From an uncultured Alphaproteobacteria bacterium (GTDB lineage: Bacteria; Pseudomonadota; Alphaproteobacteria; HIMB59; GCA-002718135), in contig CACNNQ010000002.1 of the NCBI GenBank assembly GCA_902621855.1, forward strand, positions 1-64,000: 64,000 nt of DNA, written 5' to 3'. The notes under the pieces are model-generated. The model was not told the origin of the DNA. It saw only the letters and a list, made by a program, of their open reading frames with translations, and did not search any database. Each line of letters opens with the position of its first letter. Within the stretch, counting starts at the first letter, position 1. Both the position numbers and the translations under genes were made by a program. Positions 28,231-36,532 of this stretch are shown here, in pieces.

Positions 28231-29268
28231 ATGAATAATGTTCTTCCACTTAGAAAAAAAGATTTTTCATTTGAAGACGAAATCAATAAATTAACAGATA
28301 TATGTAAGGAAGACCTTGTATCTGTAAATACCATAATTATTGATAAACTTGATAGTAACGTGCCCTTGGTCCAGGAAGTTGCAAAATATCTTATACTGTC
28401 TGGTGGGAAAAGATTACGACCTCTTTTAACTGTATCAAGTTTTCATATGACTAAAAATAGAATTAGTAAAATTGAAAATAAAATGAATCATATAGGTCTG
28501 TCTGCAGCAGTTGAATTTATTCACACAGCAACACTATTGCATGATGATGTAATAGATGAAAGTAAGAAAAGAAGAGGGAAAATTACCGCAAATGAAAAAT
28601 GGAAAAATAAAACAAGTGTATTAGTTGGTGATTTTTTATTTAGTAGAGCTTTTCAACTAATGACAAAATACGGCAACAGAGAAACATTAAAAATACTAGC
28701 TGACACTAGCGTTGTAATTTCTGAAGGAGAAGTTTTAGAACTTGCTAATGATAAAAATTTAGAAATAAATGAAAATATTTATTTTGAAGTTGTAAATGCA
28801 AAGACAGCATCTTTATTTAGCGCAGCCTGTCAGGTTGGATCAATAAGCGGTCTTGGAACAGAAGCTGAAGTTAATGCATTAAAATCATTTGGTACTAACT
28901 TTGGAATGACTTTTCAATTAATAGACGATGCTATTGATTATTCTTCGAATAAAAAAATATTAGGGAAGAATACTGGAGATGATTTTAAAGAAGGTAAAAT
29001 TACTCTTCCAATAATTTTAGCATACGGAAGGTCAAATGATAATGAAAAAAAATTTTGGGAAAGGACAATATCAGATCTTAACCAAAATGATGGTGATTTT
29101 GAAACAGCATTGGAAATAATAAATAAATACCAATGTATTGAAGATACTATAACAAGAGCAAATCACTTTTCAAATGTTGCTGTAGACTCATTGGATATAT
29201 TCAAAGATAATATTTATAAGGAAAAATTAGTCTCACTTGTCACTAATAGTGCCGCAAGAATTTACTAA
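28231..29268 (+). CDS. ispB: Polyprenyl (octaprenyl) diphosphate synthase
   Basis: A 345-residue trans-prenyltransferase that builds the isoprenoid side chain of ubiquinone. The first Asp-rich motif LLHDDVIDESKKRRG and the second QLIDDAIDYSS are both intact. GGKRLRPLLT is the IPP-binding block. Length fits IspB-type long-chain synthases. The exact chain length (C40 or C50) cannot be read from the sequence. The last 4 bp overlap the convergent DUF6165 gene. Confidence 0.93.
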   Translation: MNNVLPLRKKDFSFEDEINKLTDICKEDLVSVNTIIIDKLDSNVPLVQEVAKYLILSGGKRLRPLLTVSSFHMTKNRISKIENKMNHIGLSAAVEFIHTATLLHDDVIDESKKRRGKITANEKWKNKTSVLVGDFLFSRAFQLMTKYGNRETLKILADTSVVISEGEVLELANDKNLEINENIYFEVVNAKTASLFSAACQVGSISGLGTEAEVNALKSFGTNFGMTFQLIDDAIDYSSNKKILGKNTGDDFKEGKITLPIILAYGRSNDNEKKFWERTISDLNQNDGDFETALEIINKYQCIEDTITRANHFSNVAVDSLDIFKDNIYKEKLVSLVTNSAARIY

Positions 29269-29648
29269 TATTTATCGTAAGATTTTACTTCTACTAATTC
29301 AGAACCAAATATTTTGTTAATATCATGTTTTATTTTGGCTCTTTCATCGTTTGTAAAATATACACTTCTTGCTAAATCTATAAATGTTTGATCAAATTTT
29401 TTTAGTCTTTCACATTTTCTTATATCATCTTCAATATTCCATAATTTGGTATTGATATCTAAAAGTGCATTAAGGTAATTATCTAATTCTTTTTCATTGA
29501 TATATTTTTTAAGAGTATTATTTAAAGATACCAATTCTTTATTTACATTTTCTAGCTTGCTTGTTTCTTTAATATTTTTTTGTTTAATCTTTAATATAGA
29601 AATTTTATCAACTAATTCACCTAATGATACAGATATATTAACTAACAT
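29265..29648 (-). CDS. DUF6165 family protein
   Basis: A 127-residue helical protein. ISVSLGELVDKISILKIK at the start and LWNIEDDIRKCE, LARSVYFTNDERA and LVEVKSY later match my recollection of DUF6165. There is no signal peptide or membrane helix. No function is known. Its ATG overlaps the stop of the upstream cupin gene (TAATG), so the two are coupled, which links it to sugar-nucleotide or glycan chemistry by context only. Confidence 0.75.
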   Translation of the reverse strand: MLVNISVSLGELVDKISILKIKQKNIKETSKLENVNKELVSLNNTLKKYINEKELDNYLNALLDINTKLWNIEDDIRKCERLKKFDQTFIDLARSVYFTNDERAKIKHDINKIFGSELVEVKSYDKY

Positions 29649-29992
29649 TAAATTCTCTTATAAATATCTTCATATCTTTTAATGTCATTTTCATCTAATT
29701 TATCACCATACCACATTTCTATTATTATAAGATTTTTTTTTGTTTTGTTTGCCATTCTATGAATTGCTCCCTTAGGAATATAAATACTTTCATTTTCTTT
29801 TATTTTTGTGATTTTTTCATCTATGGTAACTTCAGCTTCTCCTTCAGCAACTATCCAATGTTCTGACCGATTTTGGTGATTTTGAAGAGATAAAATACCT
29901 TCTGGTTTAACCATTATTTTTTTGACTAGAAATTTTTTACCTGAAGCTAGTACTTCAAAATATCCCCAGGGTTTTTTTATTATAGAATTCAT
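29648..29992 (-). CDS. Cupin protein like the C-terminal domain of mannose-6-phosphate isomerase/GDP-mannose pyrophosphorylase
   Basis: A 114-residue stand-alone cupin. KPWGYFEVLASGKKFLVKKI and LQNHQNRSEHWIVAEGEAEVT, then YIPKGAIHRM, match the type II phosphomannose isomerase domain normally fused to ManC/AlgA. The metal-binding His residues in NHQNRSEHW and the later H in GAIHRM are present. It might act as a mannose-6-phosphate isomerase or sugar-binding subunit. It is coupled to the DUF6165 gene and divergent from rpe. Confidence 0.82.
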   Translation of the reverse strand: MNSIIKKPWGYFEVLASGKKFLVKKIMVKPEGILSLQNHQNRSEHWIVAEGEAEVTIDEKITKIKENESIYIPKGAIHRMANKTKKNLIIIEMWYGDKLDENDIKRYEDIYKRI

Positions 29993-30027
29993 TAATAAGT
30001 ATATTTATATATTATATATCAATAAAA

Positions 30028-30675
30028 ATGATAAAAATATCGCCCTCAATATTAAATGTAAAAGAAAATGATTTGGAAAATAAGATAAAATCATTAGACA
30101 ACTCTGGGGCAGACTATATTCATATTGATGTTATGGATGGACATTATGTAGATAATACCTCATTTGGAGTTGAGACAATAAAAAAAATAAGAAAAGTAAC
30201 TTCAAAAATATTAGATGTCCATTTGATGGTAAAACCAGTACAGCATCACATTGATGATTATATTGAAGCTGGATCAGACATAATTAGTTTTCATCCAGAA
30301 GCAGATGAAAATTCACTTAATATTATAAAATATATTAATCAATCGGAGGTTAACTCTGGTATAGCTATTCATCCAGAAATAAATATTGAAAAATTTGAAC
30401 ATTTGCTACCTCTAGTTAAACAAGTAATTGTAATGACAGTTATACCTGGTTTTGGAGGTCAACAGTTTATGGAGAATCAAGTCTACAAAATTGGCAAATT
30501 AAATGAAATACGTAAAAACAAAAATTATAAATATAAAATTGAAGTGGATGGTGGAATAAATAATACAAATAAGGATTCTTGTATAAATAATGGAGTTGAT
30601 ATTCTGGCAGTTGGGTCATATTTGTTATCTAAAGATAAGACAGAATACACAAATATTATAAATTCTTTAAGATAA
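30028..30675 (+). CDS. rpe: Ribulose-phosphate 3-epimerase
   Basis: A 215-residue TIM-barrel enzyme that interconverts ribulose-5-phosphate and xylulose-5-phosphate in the pentose phosphate pathway. IKISPSILN at the start, DYIHIDVMDGHYVDN (metal-binding His/Asp), DVHLMVKP, MTVIPGFGGQQF and the C-terminal EVDGGINNTN are all in place. The stop overlaps the LysR gene start (TAATG). It could supply the sugar island 6 kb away, but housekeeping use is sufficient. Confidence 0.95.
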   Translation: MIKISPSILNVKENDLENKIKSLDNSGADYIHIDVMDGHYVDNTSFGVETIKKIRKVTSKILDVHLMVKPVQHHIDDYIEAGSDIISFHPEADENSLNIIKYINQSEVNSGIAIHPEINIEKFEHLLPLVKQVIVMTVIPGFGGQQFMENQVYKIGKLNEIRKNKNYKYKIEVDGGINNTNKDSCINNGVDILAVGSYLLSKDKTEYTNIINSLR

Positions 30676-31562
30676 TGGATTGGGATAAATTAAAATCATT
30701 TTATGAAATAGCAATTTCACGAAGTATTTCAAAAGCAAGTGCAAAACTAAATATTAGTCAATCCGCTCTCAGCAGGCAAATTCAAGATCTCGAATTAGAT
30801 CTTAAAACTCCATTATTCATAAGACATCAAAAAGGTGTTCGATTAACTGAACAAGGAGAAAACTTATTTAATACTGTAAATGAAATCAATTTTTCAATTT
30901 CTGATTTTGAAAAAAAATTATTAGATAAAAAAACTAAACCAGTTGGTAAATTAAATGTAAGTACAACTGTTGGTTTTGGTTCTACATGGCTAACTCCAAG
31001 AATTAACAAGTTTGCAAACCAATATCCTGAAATAGATGTCAGCTTAATTATGAGTGATGAAGAAGTTGATCTTGCTGCGAGAGTAGCTGATGTTGCGGTT
31101 AGAGTAAAAAAACCTACACAAGCAAATCTAATTTTTAAAAAATTTGTTAATTTTCATAACCACATTTATGCCGCTTCAGAATATTTGCAAAAAAATGGTA
31201 TTCCTCGTAATGTCAATGATTTAGATAAACATGATTTAATTTGCTTTGGTGCAGGCCTTCCTTCTCCAATTTCAAACATAGATTGGATTTTAAAAATTGG
31301 TAAAGAAGGAACAAAAAGAAGACCTAAATTTAGAGTTAACAGTATTTATGCTATGTCTCTTGCTATTGAAAAAGGTGGTGGTCTCGCATCATTGCCTGAT
31401 TACATGGTAGCTGATAAACCTCAGTTGGTTAGAGTATTGCCAAATTTAGAGGGCCCTTCATATCAAACATACTTTGTTTATCCCGAGTCTTTTAAAAATG
31501 ATAGACGATTAGAGGTATTCCGTGATTTTTTGTTTAATGAAGCAAAAGATTGGCATTATTAA
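30675..31562 (+). CDS. LysR-family transcriptional regulator
   Basis: A 295-residue regulator. The winged HTH is at residues ~1-60 (SFYEIAISRSISKASAKLNISQSALSR within it), and the effector-binding domain spans ~90-290. It is coupled to rpe, not divergent from a target as is usual for LysR genes. The next genes downstream are a 27-residue basic protein and an SbmA-like carrier on the same strand. The targets and effector are unknown. Confidence 0.9.
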   Translation: MDWDKLKSFYEIAISRSISKASAKLNISQSALSRQIQDLELDLKTPLFIRHQKGVRLTEQGENLFNTVNEINFSISDFEKKLLDKKTKPVGKLNVSTTVGFGSTWLTPRINKFANQYPEIDVSLIMSDEEVDLAARVADVAVRVKKPTQANLIFKKFVNFHNHIYAASEYLQKNGIPRNVNDLDKHDLICFGAGLPSPISNIDWILKIGKEGTKRRPKFRVNSIYAMSLAIEKGGGLASLPDYMVADKPQLVRVLPNLEGPSYQTYFVYPESFKNDRRLEVFRDFLFNEAKDWHY

Positions 31563-31565
31563 TCT

Positions 31566-31593
31566 TTGACTTAATATTTAATTTTTGTATACG
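31566..31593 (+). promoter_or_regulatory. Sigma70-type promoter before the 27-residue ORF
   Basis: TTGACT at 31566-31571 and TATACG at 31588-31593 are separated by 16 bp, a good match to the housekeeping consensus. The expected transcription start is about 31600, only 3-4 nt before the ATG at 31604, so the message would be nearly leaderless. It is one of the best promoter matches in the window. Confidence 0.55.
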
Positions 31594-31603
31594 TAGCTAC
31601 ATT

Positions 31604-31687
31604 ATGGGATATCCAAAAAAACACAGAGGTAGACGCAAAAGAGGTTCTAAATATAGAAGAAATAAAAAACGTCAAAAAAAGAAATAA
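31604..31687 (+). CDS. 27-residue, highly basic mini-protein
   Basis: The frame encodes 27 residues beginning MGYPKKHRGRRKRG and ending in KKK. 16 of the 27 are Lys or Arg and none is acidic. In size and composition it resembles tiny rRNA-binding ribosomal proteins such as bTHX or mycobacterial bS22, but the match is to character rather than sequence, so no family is claimed. It has its own strong-looking promoter and sits in a 178-nt gap between the LysR and SbmA-like genes. The K/R codons are mixed (aaa, aag, aga, cgc, cgt), which argues against a simple A-rich accident. Confidence 0.55.
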   Translation: MGYPKKHRGRRKRGSKYRRNKKRQKKK

Positions 31688-31739
31688 TTTAAAACTTAAG
31701 ACTTCTTTTTAAAAATAATTTTAGATCTATATAACTAAG

Positions 31740-32741
31740 ATGTTTAAATTCTTTACAGAACCAAAATGGTATTTATGGGCTTGGGCTGGATCGGCATTAA
31801 TACTATCTTCTCTTTGGGTTCAAGTTCAAATAGATGTAAAAATTAATGAGTGGTTTGGTGAGTTTTATGATATGATACAGAAAGCCTTAGGTGAGCCAAA
31901 TGCAATTACTATTACTGAATATTGGAAAAGCCTTTTCTCGTTTATAACACTAGCAGGTATTTATGTAGCCTTGGCTGTTGCCGTAAGTTTTTTTACAGCA
32001 CATTTTCTTTTTAGATGGCGTACTGCAATGGTTGAATGGTACCATTCAGTATACGATCAGGCAAGAAGTATTGAAGGAGCATCTCAAAGAGTTCAAGAAG
32101 ACACAATTAAGTTTTCCAGAATTATGGAAGGCCTAGGAACAAGTTTTATAGAAGCCATAATGATAATAGTTGAATTTATTCCAATATTATTTGGTTTGAG
32201 CATTGGTATTCCGATTTTCTTCTTTGGAGAATGGGAGTATGGATTAATAACTGGAGCATTAATCTGGTCAATAGGAGGAACACTATTTTTAATTATTTTA
32301 GGTTATATATTAAGACTAGTTGGAGTTGAGTATGATCTTCAAAAACAGGAAGCAGCTTATAGAAAAATACTAGTCATAGCCGAAGACGATGGTACTGTGA
32401 GACCAAAAAAATTAGAGGAATTATTTGATGATGTTCGAAAAATTCACTTTTTAAGCTACCTGAGATATCTTTATTTTAATATTGGTAGAGTAGCTTATCT
32501 CCAAGCTAATGTCTTAAGTGCTTACGTTTTTCTTGCACCTGCAATTGTAGCAGGTGTGGTTACTCTTGGCGTCATGCAACAAATAATAAGAGCGTTTGGA
32601 AGAGTTGAAGGCTCAATGCAGTATTTACTTAGAGCTTGGCCAACGATTATTGAGTTAGCAAGTGTTTACAAAAGATTAAGAGAATTTGAGAATAAAATAG
32701 AAAAAAATATAAAGGACGAAAAAACTGGTATAGTCCGTTAG
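31740..32741 (+). CDS. SbmA/BacA-like peptide transporter
   Basis: A 333-residue inner-membrane protein of the SbmA/BacA family, which imports peptides such as proline-rich antimicrobials and microcins with proton energy. Highly conserved blocks include FRWRTAMVEWYHS, IEGASQRVQEDTIKF and YLYFNIGRVAYLQ. Compared with E. coli SbmA (406) it lacks about the first 75 residues, and its N-terminus aligns with the internal PHRWQYW region. There are about six membrane segments. It is followed directly by fxsA with an overlapping start. Confidence 0.88.
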   Translation: MFKFFTEPKWYLWAWAGSALILSSLWVQVQIDVKINEWFGEFYDMIQKALGEPNAITITEYWKSLFSFITLAGIYVALAVAVSFFTAHFLFRWRTAMVEWYHSVYDQARSIEGASQRVQEDTIKFSRIMEGLGTSFIEAIMIIVEFIPILFGLSIGIPIFFFGEWEYGLITGALIWSIGGTLFLIILGYILRLVGVEYDLQKQEAAYRKILVIAEDDGTVRPKKLEELFDDVRKIHFLSYLRYLYFNIGRVAYLQANVLSAYVFLAPAIVAGVVTLGVMQQIIRAFGRVEGSMQYLLRAWPTIIELASVYKRLREFENKIEKNIKDEKTGIVR

Positions 32742-33100
32742 TGATTTTCCTAGCCTTTATATTAATCCCAATAATTGAAATAAGTATTTTTATAACAATT
32801 GGTTCCAATATTGGGATTTTAAATACTATCGCTATTATACTAACTACTGCTTTGGTTGGAATATTTCTTATTCGAAGACAAGGAATTAAATTATTGTTTG
32901 ATGCACAACGAAATTTATCGCAAGGAGTAATGCCCACAGAGGAAATTAAAGGGGGTATTTTTCTATTAGTATCTGGATTACTATTAATTACACCTGGTTT
33001 CTTTACTGATTGTATGGGTTTTGCTGTCTTTTTGAAACCTGTCCAAAATTTAATTGCAAATCAAGCAAAAAAATATTTTAACTCACGTATTCGCTATTAA
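32741..33100 (+). CDS. fxsA: FxsA family membrane protein
   Basis: A 119-residue protein starting with GTG on the last base of the preceding stop. IFLAFILIPIIEISIFITIG and the TTALVGIFLIRRQG block, then GGIFLLVSGLLLITPGFFTD, are the FxsA hallmarks. There are three or four hydrophobic segments. In E. coli, FxsA overproduction relieves F-plasmid exclusion of phage T7; its normal role is unknown. The 3' end overlaps the convergent DapA-family gene by 18 bp. Confidence 0.92.
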   Translation: MIFLAFILIPIIEISIFITIGSNIGILNTIAIILTTALVGIFLIRRQGIKLLFDAQRNLSQGVMPTEEIKGGIFLLVSGLLLITPGFFTDCMGFAVFLKPVQNLIANQAKKYFNSRIRY

Positions 33101-34012
33101 CGGATCTATTTTTTTTATTAATTCTTTTAAAATTAACACTAGCTTTTGATTTGCAGGATCTTCTATTTTTTTAAGCGGAGGTAAAACAATATTCCAATCA
33201 GAAATATTATCAACAATTGAAAAATATGCTTTCATTAAACTAATTGGTTCATGAGAAGTAATAACTTGACGAATTTGTTGAAGCAAGTTCTGCAAATCAG
33301 CAAAATTTTTGATGCTGTTCTCATGTTTATAATTTTTTAAGATGAAGCTGAGTAATTTACCACATACATTTGTACCAGCTGTAATTGCCCCGGCTCCTCC
33401 CCTCTTGCATATATTTAGTGCTAAACTATCATGGCCACAAAATACCGAAAAATTATTAAAGTATTTTATGATCTTCATCATTCTCTCACTATCTCCACTT
33501 GAATCTTTCAATCCAACAACATTATTAGGATAAAGTTTTAATAAAATTTCAATCATTTTAAAATCAATTGATACATAAGAATTTTGAGGAATATGATATA
33601 AAATATATTGTAATTCACTCTCGCCAACTCTTTCAATGATATGGCGATAATAATTTATGACACCATCATTAGTAACATTCTTATAATAAAAAGGTGGAAG
33701 TAAAAGAACGGCCCTAACTTTATGGTTTGCAGCATGTTTAGTCATGTCAATAGCTTCATTCAAAGAGGAGGAGCCTGTTCCAGGCATCAGAATTTTAGGG
33801 TCAATTCGATTTGATACTAAAAAATCTAAATGATCTTTTTTTTCTTGAACAGAAAAACTATTTGCTTCTCCAGTAGTCCCAAATATCGCAAGACCATCAT
33901 GACCTTGTCTCATTAAATATTGGCAGTGACGAAGATGCAAATCTTTGTTGATTGATAAATTATTTTTGACAGGCGTTAGTGCTGCACTAAAGACCCCAGA
34001 TATCTTATGCAT
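33083..34012 (-). CDS. DapA-family (dihydrodipicolinate synthase/N-acetylneuraminate lyase) aldolase
   Basis: A 309-residue class I aldolase. GTTGEANS at 45-52 and LYHIPQNSY near 138-146 (catalytic Tyr Y139) are present. The Schiff-base lysine is K169 in VVGLKDSSG. The protein differs enough from lysine-pathway DapA that another 2-keto acid or 2-keto-3-deoxy sugar acid substrate is equally likely. It is last in a minus-strand run that includes the sugar kinases and isomerase, uppP and exonuclease I. Substrate not assignable by reading. Confidence 0.87.
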   Translation of the reverse strand: MHKISGVFSAALTPVKNNLSINKDLHLRHCQYLMRQGHDGLAIFGTTGEANSFSVQEKKDHLDFLVSNRIDPKILMPGTGSSSLNEAIDMTKHAANHKVRAVLLLPPFYYKNVTNDGVINYYRHIIERVGESELQYILYHIPQNSYVSIDFKMIEILLKLYPNNVVGLKDSSGDSERMMKIIKYFNNFSVFCGHDSLALNICKRGGAGAITAGTNVCGKLLSFILKNYKHENSIKNFADLQNLLQQIRQVITSHEPISLMKAYFSIVDNISDWNIVLPPLKKIEDPANQKLVLILKELIKKIDPLIANT

Positions 34013-34790
34013 AGAAATATAATAAGATAAATCCTAATAAAACTCTATAAATAATAAATATATTGAAAGTTGATCTTTGAATTATTTGCATCATTATTTT
34101 AATTGATACTAATGCAGTAATACAAGCCACAGTTGCTGCAAATAAAGATTGATATAAATTTATGTTTACATCAGGATTACTCATAAAATCATAACTTGTT
34201 AAAAGTAAAGATGCTAAAATAATAGGAATAGTTAGAAGCATTGAAAAAATTGCAGCAGAAGACCTGTCAAAACCTAAAAAACGTGCTCCAGTAATTGTAA
34301 CACCCGCTCTACTTGCTCCAGGTATAAAGGCCAATACCTGAAACACACCAATGATAAAAGCCTGAATATAACTCATATTCTCCCAGGAAGATATTTTTAT
34401 TCTAAAATGATCTGCTACAAATAATAATGCAGCAAACAGAACACTTGTCACTGCAACAACTTTGATATCTCGGAAATATAATTGAACAAAATCAAAAATA
34501 AAGAAACCAACCAAAACCGCAGGCACTGTTGCAATAATAATTTTAATTAAATTATGATTTTGAGTAAGCTGTAAAGAGAAAAAATTCTTAACTAATGCTA
34601 TTATATGCGATCTTAAATAAATAATAACAGCCAGTAAAGTTCCTACATGAACAGCAACGTCAGTAAAGAGACCTTGATCCTGCCAACTTGTTAATTCTGA
34701 CACTAGAACCAAATGCCCAGAAGAACTTATTGGTAAAAATTCAGTAAATCCTTGGACAATACCAATGATAAGATATTGAAGCTCAAACAT
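34005..34790 (-). CDS. uppP: Undecaprenyl-diphosphatase
   Basis: A 261-residue membrane phosphatase that recycles the lipid carrier for peptidoglycan and other glycans. GFTEFLPISSSGHLVL near 15-30 and PGASRAGVTITGARFLG near 165-181 are the two active-site motifs (Glu/Ser/Arg). There are about eight hydrophobic segments. Its ATG overlaps the exonuclease I stop by one base, and its end overlaps the aldolase gene by 8 nt. This family is also called BacA but is unrelated to the SbmA/BacA peptide carrier 2 kb away. Confidence 0.95.
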   Translation of the reverse strand: MFELQYLIIGIVQGFTEFLPISSSGHLVLVSELTSWQDQGLFTDVAVHVGTLLAVIIYLRSHIIALVKNFFSLQLTQNHNLIKIIIATVPAVLVGFFIFDFVQLYFRDIKVVAVTSVLFAALLFVADHFRIKISSWENMSYIQAFIIGVFQVLAFIPGASRAGVTITGARFLGFDRSSAAIFSMLLTIPIILASLLLTSYDFMSNPDVNINLYQSLFAATVACITALVSIKIMMQIIQRSTFNIFIIYRVLLGFILLYFYA

Positions 34791-36301
34791 TAACCAAAGA
34801 TTATTTTGCTAAGCTCTTTACCACTTGGAAGAGGTTCAGCATTTTTATTAGAAAAATATTTCTCCATAAAATTTAAATAGATATTGTAATCTTTTAAAAT
34901 TTGCATTTTTTTAGGTTTATTTTCATCATTACTTTCTTCCATTTTTACTAATTCGGTGTCAGTTTGCGACATTGCTTCAGGTATAGTTGTAAAAGGTCTC
35001 TCCTGATTAATAACTAGCCTTTCATGAAGCTCTCGGTGTATCATTTTAAAATCCTCTTTTGAAAGAGTTTGGGGACTTTCATCAAATATAAGTCTTTTTA
35101 ATATAAAGTTTGCTCTTGGTTCTTTTATTGAAAGAGCAATTTTATATTTTTCATTCCAGTCATTTTGTTCATGAAATTTAGCTATTTCAGTTGATTGTTT
35201 AAAATCAAGGAAAGCATTTGCTGCACTTTCAGGAAACACATTATCTTGTGATTTTTCGTCCTCTTTTTCAATACGTCTATCTATTTCCATTAGTTTAAAT
35301 TTGTCTGCTAAATCCTTATTTTTAAAGACTATTTTAGCTCTTTCATTGAGAACATCTGAACCAACTTCATCATACGGCTCATAATTAGAAGCAATCTTAC
35401 CCGGTAAAATAATAGGATGCTGATTTGTAATTACATATCTATTTTTTCTTTTAATAAGTTTTTTAAATTCTTCAGAATTAGCCTCTAGTAATGGTGTAGG
35501 ATCATGAGCTAAATCAATTGTATGAAACCAGCCATTATATTGAGACTCACATACCATAGATAAAGCTTGAAGTTTAATTCTTCCACCAAAACTTGTCATG
35601 AAACAAAAACCTTTATTATTATTAATATATTTAATTACATCATCTTTGCTCATCGTCATTTGAAGCTGACTCCAATTTGTTGTATCAGCTTCATTAATAA
35701 ATTTTGTAAGTGCTATTGATGTCTTAACGTCTGAAAAGGCATCGTGAGCAAACTCTACAGGTAAGTTATTCATCTCTGCAATTTTTTCTAATTTAAAACT
35801 AGGATTACCTCGTTCTGTAAGAGGTGTTTTGATACTTGAGGGATTAATAGCATATAAACCTCTTGCTAAATTTAATGTATCTCCCCTACTCTTTCTTGTA
35901 ATATATGGATAAAACATATGACTAAATAAATTATATTCCAGAACTGATTCATCGAACTCTATTATATTGTGTCCAATAAATGTAGAACTTGGATCATTCT
36001 TTTTCCACTCATCAAAAGTCTGATTAATTTTTTTCATTAATTCATAAGATGACTGAGGAGCATCAAGAGCCTCGCGCATTCCTTTCAATGTTGTTATTAA
36101 AGCACCAGGTTGAGATATGATTGAAGTTCTTGGCCTGCAAAACTCATTCATATTTTGATTTGTTTGATTAAAACTAGAGTCAGTAACTATAGCAGCAATT
36201 TGCATTATCTGCTCCCATTTTGGAGTTGTACCAAAAGCGGTAGCATACTCTTTTTTACCTCTACCTGAGGTTTCCAAATCATAAAATATATACTTTGACA
36301 C
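34790..36301 (-). CDS. sbcB: Exodeoxyribonuclease I
   Basis: A 503-residue 3'-5' single-strand DNA exonuclease of the DEDDh class. D8 and E10 in FYDLETSG, IGHNIIEFDESVL (Asp) and FAHDAFSDVKTS (His/Asp) form the active site. The C-terminal half matches the ExoI SH3-like and helical regions that contact SSB. Length agrees with E. coli SbcB (475). It starts with GTG. ExoI is patchy in alphaproteobacteria, so its retention in a compact genome is notable. Confidence 0.92.
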   Translation of the reverse strand: MSKYIFYDLETSGRGKKEYATAFGTTPKWEQIMQIAAIVTDSSFNQTNQNMNEFCRPRTSIISQPGALITTLKGMREALDAPQSSYELMKKINQTFDEWKKNDPSSTFIGHNIIEFDESVLEYNLFSHMFYPYITRKSRGDTLNLARGLYAINPSSIKTPLTERGNPSFKLEKIAEMNNLPVEFAHDAFSDVKTSIALTKFINEADTTNWSQLQMTMSKDDVIKYINNNKGFCFMTSFGGRIKLQALSMVCESQYNGWFHTIDLAHDPTPLLEANSEEFKKLIKRKNRYVITNQHPIILPGKIASNYEPYDEVGSDVLNERAKIVFKNKDLADKFKLMEIDRRIEKEDEKSQDNVFPESAANAFLDFKQSTEIAKFHEQNDWNEKYKIALSIKEPRANFILKRLIFDESPQTLSKEDFKMIHRELHERLVINQERPFTTIPEAMSQTDTELVKMEESNDENKPKKMQILKDYNIYLNFMEKYFSNKNAEPLPSGKELSKIIFG

Positions 36302-36334
36302 TAAATAAATATCCTTATGGGTATTTATAAACTA

Positions 36335-36514
36335 TTAATTATCTCTTTTGGACCAATAAAAATGATAGAAAAGTGTAGCTAATATAGCTACAAATAGTGA
36401 AATAAAGGCAACATAAATTATAGTTGCAATTGCCCAATAAGCCACGGCTATTAAAAGACCAATAGCTGTAATTCCAGCCCAAAAATAAAGAAGTCTCTCT
36501 AAGAATAATTGCAT
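36335..36514 (-). CDS. 59-residue membrane protein, unknown
   Basis: ATG at 36514, 18 nt after the ribokinase-family gene and 33 nt before exonuclease I, all on the same strand. The product is almost entirely hydrophobic from residue 8 to 50, with Trp and Tyr at the interfaces (FWAGITAIGLL, AYWAIATIIY), and ends FYWSKRDN. Two closely spaced membrane helices are likely. No family was recognised. It fills what would otherwise be a 231-nt gap, which supports it as a real gene. Confidence 0.6.
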   Translation of the reverse strand: MQLFLERLLYFWAGITAIGLLIAVAYWAIATIIYVAFISLFVAILATLFYHFYWSKRDN

Positions 36515-36532
36515 TTTATTATTATAGGGTAT

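Noticed and set aside
31563..31739. tRNA or structured RNA gene in this gap
   Set aside because: No cloverleaf or clear terminator stem was found; the 27-residue frame with its promoter is the better explanation, though a dual-function RNA cannot be excluded.
33083..34012. DapA of the lysine pathway
   Set aside because: The catalytic residues belong to the whole DapA/NanA superfamily; position in a run with sugar kinases and no lysine genes leaves the substrate open, so a dapA symbol was not given.
34005..34790. A second BacA-type peptide transporter
   Set aside because: This BacA is undecaprenyl-diphosphatase (UppP) with both active-site motifs; the name clash with SbmA/BacA is historical only.
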